Notes: a model not told the origin generated them from the sequence alone. Positions 7,762-16,165 are shown, numbered from the stretch's first letter. The stretch: 64,000 bases of DNA from Sphingomonas_B tabacisoli (GCF_042678385.1 NZ_JBHUDY010000001.1:620001-684000); one strand, 5' to 3'. Made by a program: numbers and translations.

Positions 7762-9984
7762 ATGCGCGCCCGCGATGTTTCGCTTCCTTATGTTTCGCGC
7801 CGGCGGCTGCTGGTCGCGGGCGGCGCGGGCGTCGGGCTGGTCGTCGCCTGGGCGGCATGGCCGCGCCGCTATGCGCCGAACCTGAGCGCCGGGCGTGGCG
7901 AGCATGTGTTCGACGCCTATCTGAAAATCGCCGAAGATGGGCGCGTGACCGTCGCCGTGCCGCAGGCCGAGACCGGTCAGGGCGTGTTCACGACCTTGCC
8001 GCAGATCGCCGCCGACGAACTGGGTGCGGACTGGAAGATGGTGGGCGTCGAGGCTGCGCCGATCAATCCGCTTTATGCCAATGGCGTGTTCGCAAAGGAG
8101 TTCGCCGGTGAGGTCGCGCCGAAGCTCGCCGGATTCGCAAACACGTTCGCGACGCGGACGGCGCTGATGGTGACGGCGGGATCGAGTTCGGTCAGGATGT
8201 ACGAGCGGCAGTTGCGCGAAGCGGCTGCGGCGGCGCGCGCGCGGCTGTGCATGGTGGCGGCGAAGCGCTGGGGCGTGGACTGGGCGGCGTGCGAGGCGGA
8301 CAATGGTTTCGTCACGCACGAGAACAAGCGCTTCCGCTTCGGCGACCTGGCCGCCGATGCCGCGGAGCTGGACGCGCCCGATACGCCGCCGCTGCGCATT
8401 GCGACCGACGAGCGGCTGTCGGGCAAGTCGGTGCCGCGCGTCGACACCCCGGCCAAGCTCGACGGGTCGGCGAACTTCACGGCCGATGTGCGGCTGCCGA
8501 ACATGGTGTTCGCGGCGATCCGGCAAGGGCCGATCGGCGCGGCGCGCTATCTGGACGGCGACAAGCAGGCGGCGGGAAAGGTGCGTGGGCTTCTGCAGAT
8601 CGTCGAGAGGCCCGACTGGGTCGCCGCCATCGCGCAGACGACCTGGGCGGCCGAACGGGCGCTGGAGCTGATGCGGCCGCGGTTCGAGACGCGCGGCGAA
8701 CTGGTCGGCGACGAGGGAATCGCGCGGAGCCTGGCGGAAGCGCTGGACGCGGACGGCGAAACGGTCGTCAGCGTCGGCGATCTGGAGACGGCGTTCCAGC
8801 GCGCATCGGTGCAGCGTGCGCATTATGCCGTCGCGCCGGCCGCGCATGCGTCGCTGGAGCCGGTGACGGCGACGGCGTCCTGGTCCGACGGGGTGCTGAC
8901 CTTATGGCTGCCGACGATCGCGCCCGAAGCTGCGCGCCAGGTAGTGGCGGAGGCGCTGGACCTGTCGGCGGCCCATGTGGTCGTGCACCCGATGCTGGTC
9001 GGCGGCGGGTTCGGGCGCGGAATCGGGGCCGAGGCAGCGGTGCAGGCGGGGCTGCTCAGCCGGATGCTGAAGCGGCCGGTGCAGCTCTGCTGGAGCCGGT
9101 CGGAGGATGTTCTGCGCGACCGGTTCCGCCCGGCTGCTGCCGCAGCGCTGACGGGCAAGATCGCCGGGGGCCGGATCGACGCGCTGCATGCGAAGATCGC
9201 CGCGCCGTCCTATGGGCATGAGCTGGCCGACGCGCTGCTTCAGGGTTCGTCGGTGGCCCGCAGCCTCGCCGAGCGCGGCAGCGACGGGTTTGCGGTGGCG
9301 GGCGCGGAGACGCCCTATGGCATCGCCCATTTGGCTGTCGAGCATCATGCCGCCGATCCGGGCGTGCCGGCCGGCTATTGGCGATCGGCGACGCACAGCT
9401 ACACTTGCTTCTTCACCGAAAGCTTTGTCGACGAACTGGCGCGGGTGGCGGGCGTGGAGCCGTTCTCGTTCCGCATGGCGATGCTGGGCAAGCAGACCCG
9501 GCTGGCGCGGTGCCTGTCGACAGTCGCTGCGATGGGCGGCTGGCAGGGCGGCGACGTCGGCACGGGCCAGGGAATCGCGATCCACACCGCCTATGGCAGC
9601 CACATCGCCTTGCTGGTCGAGGCGCATGCCGACGGGGCGCGGGTGCGCTGCGACCGGATCGTTGCGGTCGCCGATGTCGGGCGGATGATCCATCCGGATA
9701 TCGTTCGGCAGCAGATCGAAGGGGGGCTGATCTTCGGGCTTGCGGCGGCGCTCGGCTGCGCGCCCGGCTTCGACAAGGGGCTGACGCGCGCGCATCGGCT
9801 CGGCGAGCTGAACCTGCCGCGGCTGGCGGACAGTCCGGAGATCACCGTCGAACTGCTGCAGAGCAACGAAGAGCCGGGCGGCGTCAGCGAGCTGGCGGTG
9901 CCGCCGGTCGCGCCGGCGCTCGCCAACGCCCTTTACGCGGCGGCGGGGCATCGTTTCCGACAGCTTCCGATCCGGCTGGCATGA
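7762..9984 (+). CDS. Tat-exported molybdopterin-binding subunit, xanthine dehydrogenase/aldehyde oxidase family
   Basis: This 740-residue protein is the large molybdenum-cofactor subunit of an IorB-like hydroxylase. A twin-arginine signal, SRRRLLVAGGAG, is at residues 12-23, so it should be folded in the cytoplasm and exported. The family's GGGFGRG loop occurs near residue 413 and the catalytic glutamate is in GGVSELAVPP (Glu710). No [2Fe-2S] IorA-type subunit or cytochrome partner lies next to it, so its electron acceptor is elsewhere or different. The stop overlaps the ferrochelatase start as ATGA. Substrate is unknown. Confidence 0.85.
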   Translation: MRARDVSLPYVSRRRLLVAGGAGVGLVVAWAAWPRRYAPNLSAGRGEHVFDAYLKIAEDGRVTVAVPQAETGQGVFTTLPQIAADELGADWKMVGVEAAPINPLYANGVFAKEFAGEVAPKLAGFANTFATRTALMVTAGSSSVRMYERQLREAAAAARARLCMVAAKRWGVDWAACEADNGFVTHENKRFRFGDLAADAAELDAPDTPPLRIATDERLSGKSVPRVDTPAKLDGSANFTADVRLPNMVFAAIRQGPIGAARYLDGDKQAAGKVRGLLQIVERPDWVAAIAQTTWAAERALELMRPRFETRGELVGDEGIARSLAEALDADGETVVSVGDLETAFQRASVQRAHYAVAPAAHASLEPVTATASWSDGVLTLWLPTIAPEAARQVVAEALDLSAAHVVVHPMLVGGGFGRGIGAEAAVQAGLLSRMLKRPVQLCWSRSEDVLRDRFRPAAAAALTGKIAGGRIDALHAKIAAPSYGHELADALLQGSSVARSLAERGSDGFAVAGAETPYGIAHLAVEHHAADPGVPAGYWRSATHSYTCFFTESFVDELARVAGVEPFSFRMAMLGKQTRLARCLSTVAAMGGWQGGDVGTGQGIAIHTAYGSHIALLVEAHADGARVRCDRIVAVADVGRMIHPDIVRQQIEGGLIFGLAAALGCAPGFDKGLTRAHRLGELNLPRLADSPEITVELLQSNEEPGGVSELAVPPVAPALANALYAAAGHRFRQLPIRLA

Positions 9985-10988
9985 CCAGACCGGAGGATCA
10001 CCCACTAGCGCCGCATGGCCGGATCGGGGTGCTGCTGATCAATCTCGGCACGCCGGACGCGCCCGATGCGCCGGCGGTGCGGCGTTATCTGGCCGAGTTC
10101 CTGTCGGACCGGCGCGTGGTCGAGATTCCGCCGCTTGCGTGGCAGCCGATCCTGCGCGGCATCATCCTGCGCACCCGGCCCAAGAAGTCGGCGCACGCCT
10201 ATCGGCTGGTGTGGACCGAACATGGCTCGCCGCTCGCACATTATACGCGGGCGAAGGCGGAGAGACTGTTGGGCGCGTTCGGGCCGGAGGTCACCGTCGA
10301 TTGGGCGATGCGTTATGGGCGACCATCGATCGATGCACGGCTGAGGGCGCTGATGGACGCGGGATGCGACCGTATCCTGCTTGCGCCGATGTACCCGCAA
10401 TATTGCGCGGCGACGACGGCGACGGCCAACGACAAGGCGTTCGAGGTGCTGTCGCGGATGCGCTGGCAGCCGGCGGCGCGGACACTGCCGCCTTATCACG
10501 ACGACCCGGCCTATATCGCGGCGCTGAAAGCCTCGATCGAAGGCTCACTGGCCAAGCTCGATTTTACGCCGGAGCTGATCCTGGCGAGCTTCCACGGCAT
10601 GCCGGAGCGGACGCTGAAGCTGGGCGATCCTTATCACTGCCACTGCCAAAAGACGGCGCGGCTGCTGGGCGAGGCCCTCGGGCGGGAAGTCCGGATTTCC
10701 TTCCAGTCCCGCTTCGGCCGGGCCAAGTGGCTGGAGCCCGCGACCGACGCAGTGCTGCGCGGTCTGCCGGGCGAAGCCGTCAAGAAGGTCGCGGTGGTCG
10801 CACCCGGCTTTTCGGTCGATTGCCTGGAGACGCTGGAAGAGCTGGCGATCCGCGGACGCGAGACGTTCCTGGAAAGCGGCGGCTCCGACTTCGCCTATCT
10901 GCCCTGCCTCAACGACAGCGAGGAAGGGCTGACGCTGCTGCGCGGCTTACTTGCGCGTGAACTTGCAGGGTGGATCGCCGCTTCGTAG
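9981..10988 (+). CDS. hemH: Ferrochelatase
   Basis: HemH inserts ferrous iron into protoporphyrin IX in the last step of protoheme synthesis. The 335-residue protein shows the N-terminal GVLLINLGTPDAP motif, the mid-protein LLAPMYPQYCAATTATA segment and the metal-site motif LASFHGMPER with His205. It ends without a transmembrane tail. The start codon overlaps the stop of the preceding Mo-hydroxylase gene (ATGA), which implies coupled translation, although no functional link between the two products is known to me. Confidence 0.96.
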   Translation: MTRPEDHPLAPHGRIGVLLINLGTPDAPDAPAVRRYLAEFLSDRRVVEIPPLAWQPILRGIILRTRPKKSAHAYRLVWTEHGSPLAHYTRAKAERLLGAFGPEVTVDWAMRYGRPSIDARLRALMDAGCDRILLAPMYPQYCAATTATANDKAFEVLSRMRWQPAARTLPPYHDDPAYIAALKASIEGSLAKLDFTPELILASFHGMPERTLKLGDPYHCHCQKTARLLGEALGREVRISFQSRFGRAKWLEPATDAVLRGLPGEAVKKVAVVAPGFSVDCLETLEELAIRGRETFLESGGSDFAYLPCLNDSEEGLTLLRGLLARELAGWIAAS

Positions 10989-11020
10989 GGTCTGCGGCAA
11001 ACAAGCAGGGGAGAGGAAGC

Positions 11021-11743
11021 ATGGCACGGGTAGCGGTGGTCACCGGCGGCACGCGCGGCATCGGCGAGGCGATCAGCCTGGCCCTGAAAGATGCCGGCAT
11101 GACAGTCGCCGCCAATTATGCCGGCAACGACGAACGCGCGCGCGAATTCACCGAGCGCACCGGCATCAAGGCGTATAAATGGGACGTTTCGGACTATGAC
11201 GCATGCGTCGCCGGCATCGCGCAGGTGGAAACCGAACTCGGCCCCGTCGACGTGCTGGTCAACAATGCCGGCATCACCCGCGACGGCACGATGAAGCGGA
11301 TGAACCGCGCGGCCTGGGACGATGTGATCGACACCAACCTGGGCGGCTGCTTCAACATGGCGAAGGCGGTGTGGGACGGGATGAACACCCGGCGGTACGG
11401 CCGCATCGTCAATATCGGATCGATCAACGGGCAAGCCGGCCAATATGGCCAGGTCAACTATGCTGCGGCAAAGTCGGGCATCCACGGCTTCACCAAGGCG
11501 CTGGCACAGGAAGGCGCGCGCGCCGGCATCACCGTGAACGCGATCGCGCCGGGCTATATCGACACCGACATGGTCGCAGCGGTGCCGCCCGACGTGCTTG
11601 AAAAGATCGTCGCCAAGATTCCGGTCGGCCGGCTGGGCAAGGCCGAGGAAATCGCGCGGGGCGTGACGTTCCTGTGCGCCGAGGACGGCGGGTTCGTGAC
11701 CGGCTCGACGCTCAGCATCAATGGCGGTCAGCACATGTATTGA
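11021..11743 (+). CDS. phbB: Acetoacetyl-CoA reductase (PhbB type)
   Basis: This 240-residue short-chain dehydrogenase reduces acetoacetyl-CoA to (R)-3-hydroxybutyryl-CoA with NADPH, the second step of polyhydroxybutyrate synthesis. The cofactor motif TGGTRGIG is at residues 8-15, NNAG at 81-84, and the catalytic Ser134, Tyr147 and Lys151 lie in IGSINGQAGQYGQVNYAAAK. The GQxGQ spacing and the C-terminal STLSINGGQHMY ending are typical of PhbB rather than FabG. A GAGAGGAAG ribosome site precedes the ATG. Neither the thiolase nor the PHA synthase gene is in the window. Confidence 0.93.
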   Translation: MARVAVVTGGTRGIGEAISLALKDAGMTVAANYAGNDERAREFTERTGIKAYKWDVSDYDACVAGIAQVETELGPVDVLVNNAGITRDGTMKRMNRAAWDDVIDTNLGGCFNMAKAVWDGMNTRRYGRIVNIGSINGQAGQYGQVNYAAAKSGIHGFTKALAQEGARAGITVNAIAPGYIDTDMVAAVPPDVLEKIVAKIPVGRLGKAEEIARGVTFLCAEDGGFVTGSTLSINGGQHMY

Positions 11744-11748
11744 GGTGT

Positions 11749-11773
11749 CGGGGGCGGCACTGGTCCGCCCCCG
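11749..11773. terminator. Hairpin between phbB and the convergent small gene
   Basis: CGGGGGCGG (11749-11757) pairs perfectly with CCGCCCCCG (11765-11773) around a 7-nt loop. It is followed on the plus strand by GCTATTTCAA, a weak T-run, and lies between convergent genes. It probably ends transcription from phbB and perhaps from the opposite side. Confidence 0.6.
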
Positions 11774-11779
11774 GCTATT

Positions 11780-12088
11780 TCAATCCATCGCGATGCGGTG
11801 ACCCGCCTGGACGGGGCCGCGAAGCACGGTGGCTTCGGCCACGCGGCCTTCGATCCGCTCGACCCGGACATGGCCGGTTTCGACCCAGCGGAAGTGCGGG
11901 ATTCGGCCCGGCGTGCCGACGGACGCGAGGCGGCGGACCGTATGCACCTTGCCTGGCGCAGAACGATCGCCGACACAGACCAGCGCCTTGCCGGCTTTCG
12001 CGTGAATGACGTTGCCGACGGCGCGGCAGCCGGCATGATCCGCGGGCGCAAGCGAAGCCAGAAGAGCGAGTGAAAGACCTGCGAGCAC
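11780..12088 (-). CDS. Hypothetical secreted 102-residue protein
   Basis: The protein starts with a hydrophobic signal peptide (LAGLSLALLASLAPA) and then a compact domain with two Cys in the first third (HAGCRAVGN and ALVCVGDRS) that could form a disulfide. The start is a GTG at 12088, supported by an AAGGAG site seven bases upstream. I do not recognise the family. It is transcribed away from the ribbon-helix-helix gene, with 66 bp between their starts. Confidence 0.6.
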   Translation of the reverse strand: MLAGLSLALLASLAPADHAGCRAVGNVIHAKAGKALVCVGDRSAPGKVHTVRRLASVGTPGRIPHFRWVETGHVRVERIEGRVAEATVLRGPVQAGHRIAMD

Positions 12089-12154
12089 GATATTCTCCTT
12101 TTGCTATCGTGCCGCCCATCTACAGAATCGATCGGCCGTCTTGTGTTATGAATT

Positions 12155-12436
12155 GTGTCTGAGCCCGCGACGCCCTTTCATCCGCCAGTGAAGCGGTCGA
12201 TGACGATTGCCGGTCATCCGACCTCGATCAGCCTGGAACCGGTCTTCTGGACGGCGCTGCAAGATGCGGCGAGGGAAGCCGACATTCCGCTTTCGGCGCT
12301 GGTGGCGCGCATCGACGCCGAGCGGATCGCCGCCCCCAATCCGTCGAACCTCGCCAGCGCGATCCGGGTCTGGCTTTTCGCGCGGGCTGATGCCGGTCCG
12401 TCAGCGGGTGCGCGCGCTTCGACCCAGATGCGCTAA
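12155..12436 (+). CDS. Ribbon-helix-helix domain protein with altered 3' end
   Basis: The 93-residue protein carries a ribbon-helix-helix domain: basic strand VKRSMTIAGHPTSISL, then helices EPVFWTALQDAAREADIPLS and a second ending NLASAIRVWLFARA. The likely start is the GTG at 12155. The last 16 residues (from DAGPS) come from sequence following a 25-bp direct repeat whose second copy is at 13279-13303. After that second copy, the same reading frame continues only three codons to a TAA (13311-13313). This suggests that the original protein was about 80 residues and ended in FARARG. See the findings. Confidence 0.72.
   Translation: MSEPATPFHPPVKRSMTIAGHPTSISLEPVFWTALQDAAREADIPLSALVARIDAERIAAPNPSNLASAIRVWLFARADAGPSAGARASTQMR
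12363..12387 (+). repeat. 25-bp direct repeat, left copy
   Basis: This 25-base sequence, beginning TCCGGGTCTGGCTTTTCGCG, is identical to 13279-13303. It encodes the conserved IRVWLFARA end of the ribbon-helix-helix protein. The unit length between copies is 916 bp and contains the LuxR/DUF4019 gene. Confidence 0.9.
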
Positions 12437-13197
12437 TCGATGTAATAGCCGACCACGCGCCAGCTTCCGTCCTCCAGCGCCAGGCTCAAAGTCTCCACCG
12501 CGTTTGGCTTGTTCGCGAAACTTGTCCGGTATTTGAGGACCTCGACACCATTCGGCGGGGCGGGGACGCTTTCCTGGCTGAGCAGCACCCGGGATCGTAC
12601 GGCGCCGAGCGGAACCCGCGCCTTTTGCGACGTGGAGGCCCACAGCTCGGTCGTGTTCAAGCTTCTGAACGACGAGGCCGTCGCGGCCCAGCTTTCCTCC
12701 CACCGTCCTTGATCGACCAAGGCGAGCCAGCTCTGCGCCGATGCGGCCACCGCCGAATTGGCCGCTTGGGTGGAAGCAGCGCCGCCTTGAGGAGCGGGCG
12801 CGATCAGGGGCGACGCAACGAGCGCGAGAAGTCCAATGGCGAGTGACATGACGGCAGCTCCTGTTCCTATCCGGGCGAGCCGTCCCGCTCGTCCCGACCC
12901 ATTCTCCGGGCCGCCATCCTGTCTCACCTCCAGGCGCCTCGTGGCGTCCCCGATTTGCTTGTCCACCAAGGAATCGGGGTCCGCCCCTTCCCACTCGAGC
13001 AGCAGGCGCGCGGCCTCGCGGCTGCTGGATACCGCAAGCTTGCGCCGCGCGTCGCGGAGCCGTTCGTTGATCGTATGCACCGAAAGACCGAGGTGCCGCG
13101 CTGTCGACTGGGCGTCGTGGCCGCGCACGATCAGGCGCAACGTCTGCTTTTCCTTCTCGGTCAGCGTTGCATAGCCATCTGGCGAATGTTCTCGCAT
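12433..13197 (-). CDS. LuxR-type HTH, membrane-anchored DUF4019 protein
   Basis: This is a 254-residue one-component protein. The N terminus is a LuxR/GerE helix-turn-helix (residues about 8-65, with LTEKEKQTLRLIVRGHDAQS and ARHLGLSVHTINERLRDARR). A polar linker is followed by one membrane helix (about 118-137, AAVMSLAIGLLALVASPLIA) and a C-terminal DUF4019 domain (about 150-254). The DNA-binding part is therefore cytoplasmic and DUF4019 periplasmic. I use the ATG at 13197 because the frame upstream offers only a TTG. Its stop overlaps the RHH gene convergently. It is the only gene in a 916-bp segment bounded by 25-bp direct repeats. The signal it senses is unknown. Confidence 0.82.
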   Translation of the reverse strand: MREHSPDGYATLTEKEKQTLRLIVRGHDAQSTARHLGLSVHTINERLRDARRKLAVSSSREAARLLLEWEGADPDSLVDKQIGDATRRLEVRQDGGPENGSGRAGRLARIGTGAAVMSLAIGLLALVASPLIAPAPQGGAASTQAANSAVAASAQSWLALVDQGRWEESWAATASSFRSLNTTELWASTSQKARVPLGAVRSRVLLSQESVPAPPNGVEVLKYRTSFANKPNAVETLSLALEDGSWRVVGYYID

Positions 13198-13278
13198 CGC
13201 CGCATCGCCTACGGGCGGTCCGCGCAATCAGCCACCCTCAAAAAATTGTATCTCCGGTGCACGGCCCGTCAGGGTCAC

Positions 13279-13303
13279 TCCGGGTCTGGCTTTTCGCGCG
13301 GGC
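13279..13303 (+). repeat. 25-bp direct repeat, right copy
   Basis: Identical to 12363-12387. Read in the ribbon-helix-helix frame it gives RVWLFAR, then ARG and a TAA stop at 13311-13313, 28 bp before the prolyl oligopeptidase ATG. It looks like the displaced 3' end of the RHH gene. Confidence 0.9.
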
Positions 13304-13341
13304 GCGGGGCTAAGTCTCGCAAATCCAACCGGAGTGCCTAG

Positions 13342-15459
13342 ATGCGCCTGCTCGCCGCCGCTTTTCTCCTTTCGACTGCAGCTTCCGCCCAGATGACCGC
13401 AACCGCCGTTTCGCCCGCCGCGCTCGCCTATCCGAAGACGGAGCGGCAGGCTCTTGTCGAAGATCATTTCGGCATCCAGGTCGCCGATCCCTATCGCTGG
13501 CTGGAGAACGACGTTCGCCAAGACGCGAAGGTGCGCGAGTGGGTGACGGCGGAGAATAACGTCACGCAGGCCTATTTGGCGACGCTTCCGGCGCGTGACG
13601 CGTTCAAGGCCCGGATCAAGGCGCTTTTCGATTACGAGCGGTTCGGCGTGCCGGCGAAGAAAGGCGGCCGCTATTTCTATCAGCACAATAGCGGGCTGCA
13701 GAACCAGTCGCCGCTCTATGTTCGCGACAGTGTGGACGGGCCGGCGCGGTTGCTGATCGACCCGAACCTTTGGGCCAAGGACGGCGCGACGGCGCTCGCG
13801 GAGTGGCTGCCTTCGGAAGACGGGCGGCACCTCGCCTATGCCGTGCAGGACGGGGGCACCGACTGGCGCACGATCAAGGTGATGGATGTCGCTACGGGCA
13901 AGGAGACCGGGGACGCGGTCGAATGGGCCAAGTTCACCGGCCTCGCCTGGGCGAAGGACGGCAGCGGCTTCTATTATTCGCGCTTTCCCAAGCCCCAGGG
14001 TCCGCAGTTTCAGGCGCTGAATGAGAACCACGTCGTCTATTTCCACAAGCTCGGCACGCCGCAGAGCGCCGACGCGAAAATCTATGCGACGCCCGATCAT
14101 CCGAAGTGGAACAACACGGCCGAGACGAGCGACGACGGGCGCTGGCTGATCGTCACGTCGTCGGAAGGGACAGACGACCGTTACGAGATCACGGTCATCG
14201 ACCTGAATGCGCCGGGCGCCAAGCCGCGCACTTTGTTCAAGGGGCTGGAGAATAATTGGCAGTTCGTCGGCAACAGCGGCGACACTTTCTATTTCCTGAC
14301 CAATAAGGATGCGCCGCGGCAGCGGATCGTGGCCGTCGGCGCGGCGGGCACGCTGCGGGAGATCGTGCCGCAGGATTCGGCGACGCTGGAAGGCGCGTCG
14401 ATGGTCGGGCCGGAGATCGTCGCGACCTATCTGGTCGACGCGAAGAGCGAAGTGCGGCGCTATGCGCTCGACGGGAAGCTGAAGGGGAAGCTGACGCTGC
14501 CGGGGATTGGCACCGCCGCCGGCTTCGACGGCAAGCCGGGCGATCCGGAGAGCTTCTTCTCCTTCACCAGCTTTGCGACGCCGACGACGATCTATCGCTA
14601 TGACGCGCGGACCGGCGCGACATCGGTCTGGGCGCAGCCGAAGGTCGCGTTCAATCCGGACGATTACCGGGTCGAGCAGCGTTTCTACGCGTCGAAGGAC
14701 GGGACGCGGGTGCCGATGTTCATCGTGCGCCGCAAGGACGTGACCGGGCCGGCGCCGACTTTGCTCTATGGCTATGGTGGATTCAACGTGTCGCTGCCGC
14801 CGAGCTTCTCTGCGGCGCGGCTTGCCTGGGTGCAGGCGGGCGGGGTGTTCGCGCTCGCCAACATTCGGGGCGGCGGCGAATATGGCAAGGAATGGCACGA
14901 TGCCGGCCGGCTCGCGCACAAGCAGAACGTGTTCGACGATTTCATCGCCGCCGGCGAGTATCTCAAGAAGGAAGGGATCACCGGGCCGAACCAGCTTGCG
15001 GTGCAGGGTGGGTCGAACGGCGGGCTGCTGATCGGCGCGGTGGTCAACCAGCGTCCGGACCTGTTCGCGGCGGCGCTGCCGGCCGTGGGGGTGATGGACA
15101 TGACCCGCTTCGACCGGTTCACCGCCGGGCGCTATTGGGTCGACGATTATGGCTATCCGTCGAAGGAAGCCGATTTCAAGACGCTCTGGGCCTATTCTCC
15201 GTATCACAATGTGAAGGGCGGGCGGGACTATCCGGCGGTTCTGGTGACGACCGCGGATACCGACGACCGCGTCGTTCCCGGGCACAGCTTCAAATATGCG
15301 GCAATGCTGCAGGCAAGCGATATCGGCGCGAAGCCGCATCTGATCCGCATCGAGACGCGCGCTGGCCATGGCTCCGGCAAGCCGACCGACAAGATCATCG
15401 AGGAAACCGCCGACCAATGGGCGTTCATCGCCAAGTGGACGGGGCTGACGCTCAAGTAA
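13342..15459 (+). CDS. Secreted prolyl oligopeptidase family serine peptidase
   Basis: This 705-residue S9A peptidase cleaves after proline in short peptides. It has a signal peptide (residues 1-16, ending ASAQ), the N-terminal part of the peptidase domain with DPYRWLEND, a seven-bladed propeller (about 75-425), and the catalytic alpha/beta-hydrolase domain. The nucleophile is Ser558 in GGSNGG, the Asp lies in DTDDRVVPGHS and the His is His676 in RAGHGSG, so the triad is complete. It should act in the periplasm. It is 144 bp downstream of the LuxR/DUF4019 start, on the opposite strand. Confidence 0.95.
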   Translation: MRLLAAAFLLSTAASAQMTATAVSPAALAYPKTERQALVEDHFGIQVADPYRWLENDVRQDAKVREWVTAENNVTQAYLATLPARDAFKARIKALFDYERFGVPAKKGGRYFYQHNSGLQNQSPLYVRDSVDGPARLLIDPNLWAKDGATALAEWLPSEDGRHLAYAVQDGGTDWRTIKVMDVATGKETGDAVEWAKFTGLAWAKDGSGFYYSRFPKPQGPQFQALNENHVVYFHKLGTPQSADAKIYATPDHPKWNNTAETSDDGRWLIVTSSEGTDDRYEITVIDLNAPGAKPRTLFKGLENNWQFVGNSGDTFYFLTNKDAPRQRIVAVGAAGTLREIVPQDSATLEGASMVGPEIVATYLVDAKSEVRRYALDGKLKGKLTLPGIGTAAGFDGKPGDPESFFSFTSFATPTTIYRYDARTGATSVWAQPKVAFNPDDYRVEQRFYASKDGTRVPMFIVRRKDVTGPAPTLLYGYGGFNVSLPPSFSAARLAWVQAGGVFALANIRGGGEYGKEWHDAGRLAHKQNVFDDFIAAGEYLKKEGITGPNQLAVQGGSNGGLLIGAVVNQRPDLFAAALPAVGVMDMTRFDRFTAGRYWVDDYGYPSKEADFKTLWAYSPYHNVKGGRDYPAVLVTTADTDDRVVPGHSFKYAAMLQASDIGAKPHLIRIETRAGHGSGKPTDKIIEETADQWAFIAKWTGLTLK

Positions 15460-15533
15460 ATCGTTCATCCGTCAGCCAGTTGGAACCGCTATAAAGCCCG
15501 GATCATTTTTTCGGGGGATTCGGAGTGGTTGTC

Positions 15534-16034
15534 ATGAACAGACTGATGACGATGGCCGTGCTGGGGGCGACGCTGAGCGGGACCGCCGCTTCGGCGCAAG
15601 TGATCGACCCGCAGACGTCGCGCGACCTTGGCCGCGCGGTCGGGCAGGCGGCGGTGGCTGCGCAACAGGCGGCCGAAGAGGCGAAGATCGCTGCGCGTCA
15701 GGCGATGCGCGCCGCGCGCCAGGGCTTTGCCGAAGGCGCTACCGGTGCCGAACGTGGCGGCGGTTATGCCCGTCCGGCGATGATCGGCACCGAGGACGAT
15801 GCCGTCGACGCCTGCGCGATGGCGGCCGAACAGCGCGGCTATGACCAGGGCGTGCGCGCCGTGGTCCGCGATATCCAGGGTGTCGATCGCCGGCCGGGCG
15901 GCTGGGACGTGGACGGCGTCGTCGAGGCGCGCCGCACCTGGCGCGAGCATCCGGACACATGGGGCTTCCGCTGCCAGGTCCGCGACGGCCAGATCGTCAA
16001 CGTCGATCTCGGCCGCGACATCGCGTTTCGGTAG
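15534..16034 (+). CDS. Hypothetical secreted protein
   Basis: A 166-residue protein with a signal peptide (MNRLMTMAVLGATLSGTAASA). An Ala/Gln-rich helical segment follows (about residues 25-65, RDLGRAVGQAAVAAQQAAEE), then a C-terminal region with CAMAAEQRGYDQG and a second Cys in GFRCQVRDG. The ending, with VRDGQIVNVDLGRDIAFR, resembles small PepSY/DUF-type domains but I cannot name it. The ATG at 15534 is chosen over the GTG at 15525 because GGAG lies eight bases before it. It is followed by a 24-bp inverted repeat. Confidence 0.7.
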   Translation: MNRLMTMAVLGATLSGTAASAQVIDPQTSRDLGRAVGQAAVAAQQAAEEAKIAARQAMRAARQGFAEGATGAERGGGYARPAMIGTEDDAVDACAMAAEQRGYDQGVRAVVRDIQGVDRRPGGWDVDGVVEARRTWREHPDTWGFRCQVRDGQIVNVDLGRDIAFR

Positions 16035-16048
16035 GATCCGTTACTGAG

Positions 16049-16136
16049 CGTCCATCCCGAGCGAAGTCGAGGGACGCATTTGATCTGTGACGGCATCAAA
16101 CGGAAGTGCGTGCCTCGACTTCGCTCGGCATGGACG
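16049..16136. repeat. Dispersed inverted-repeat element
   Basis: CGTCCATCCCGAGCGAAGTC and four further bases (16049-16072) pair with 16113-16136, 24 nt with one mismatch. The 40-nt interior adds an ACGCA/TGCGT and TTTGAT/ATCAAA pairing, so the whole unit folds into one long hairpin. It lies between convergent genes. Palindromic units with this GAGCGAAGTCGAGG core are common between genes in sphingomonads. Confidence 0.75.
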
Positions 16137-16165
16137 GGTCTAGGGCAACGTCATCCAAACGCCCG

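Noticed and set aside
13251..13278. Terminal inverted repeats for the segment bounded by 25-bp direct repeats
   Set aside because: The two ends share only a short CCGTCAG in the same orientation (12398-12404 and 13266-13272), not an inverted repeat, so a transposon origin is not supported.
13228..15468. A 746-codon minus-strand frame opposite the prolyl oligopeptidase gene
   Set aside because: It is the mirror of a clearly coding, GC-rich gene, has no recognisable domain and no ribosome site. Other long antisense frames (16690-19215, 19229-21592, 56422-58491) are rejected for the same reason.
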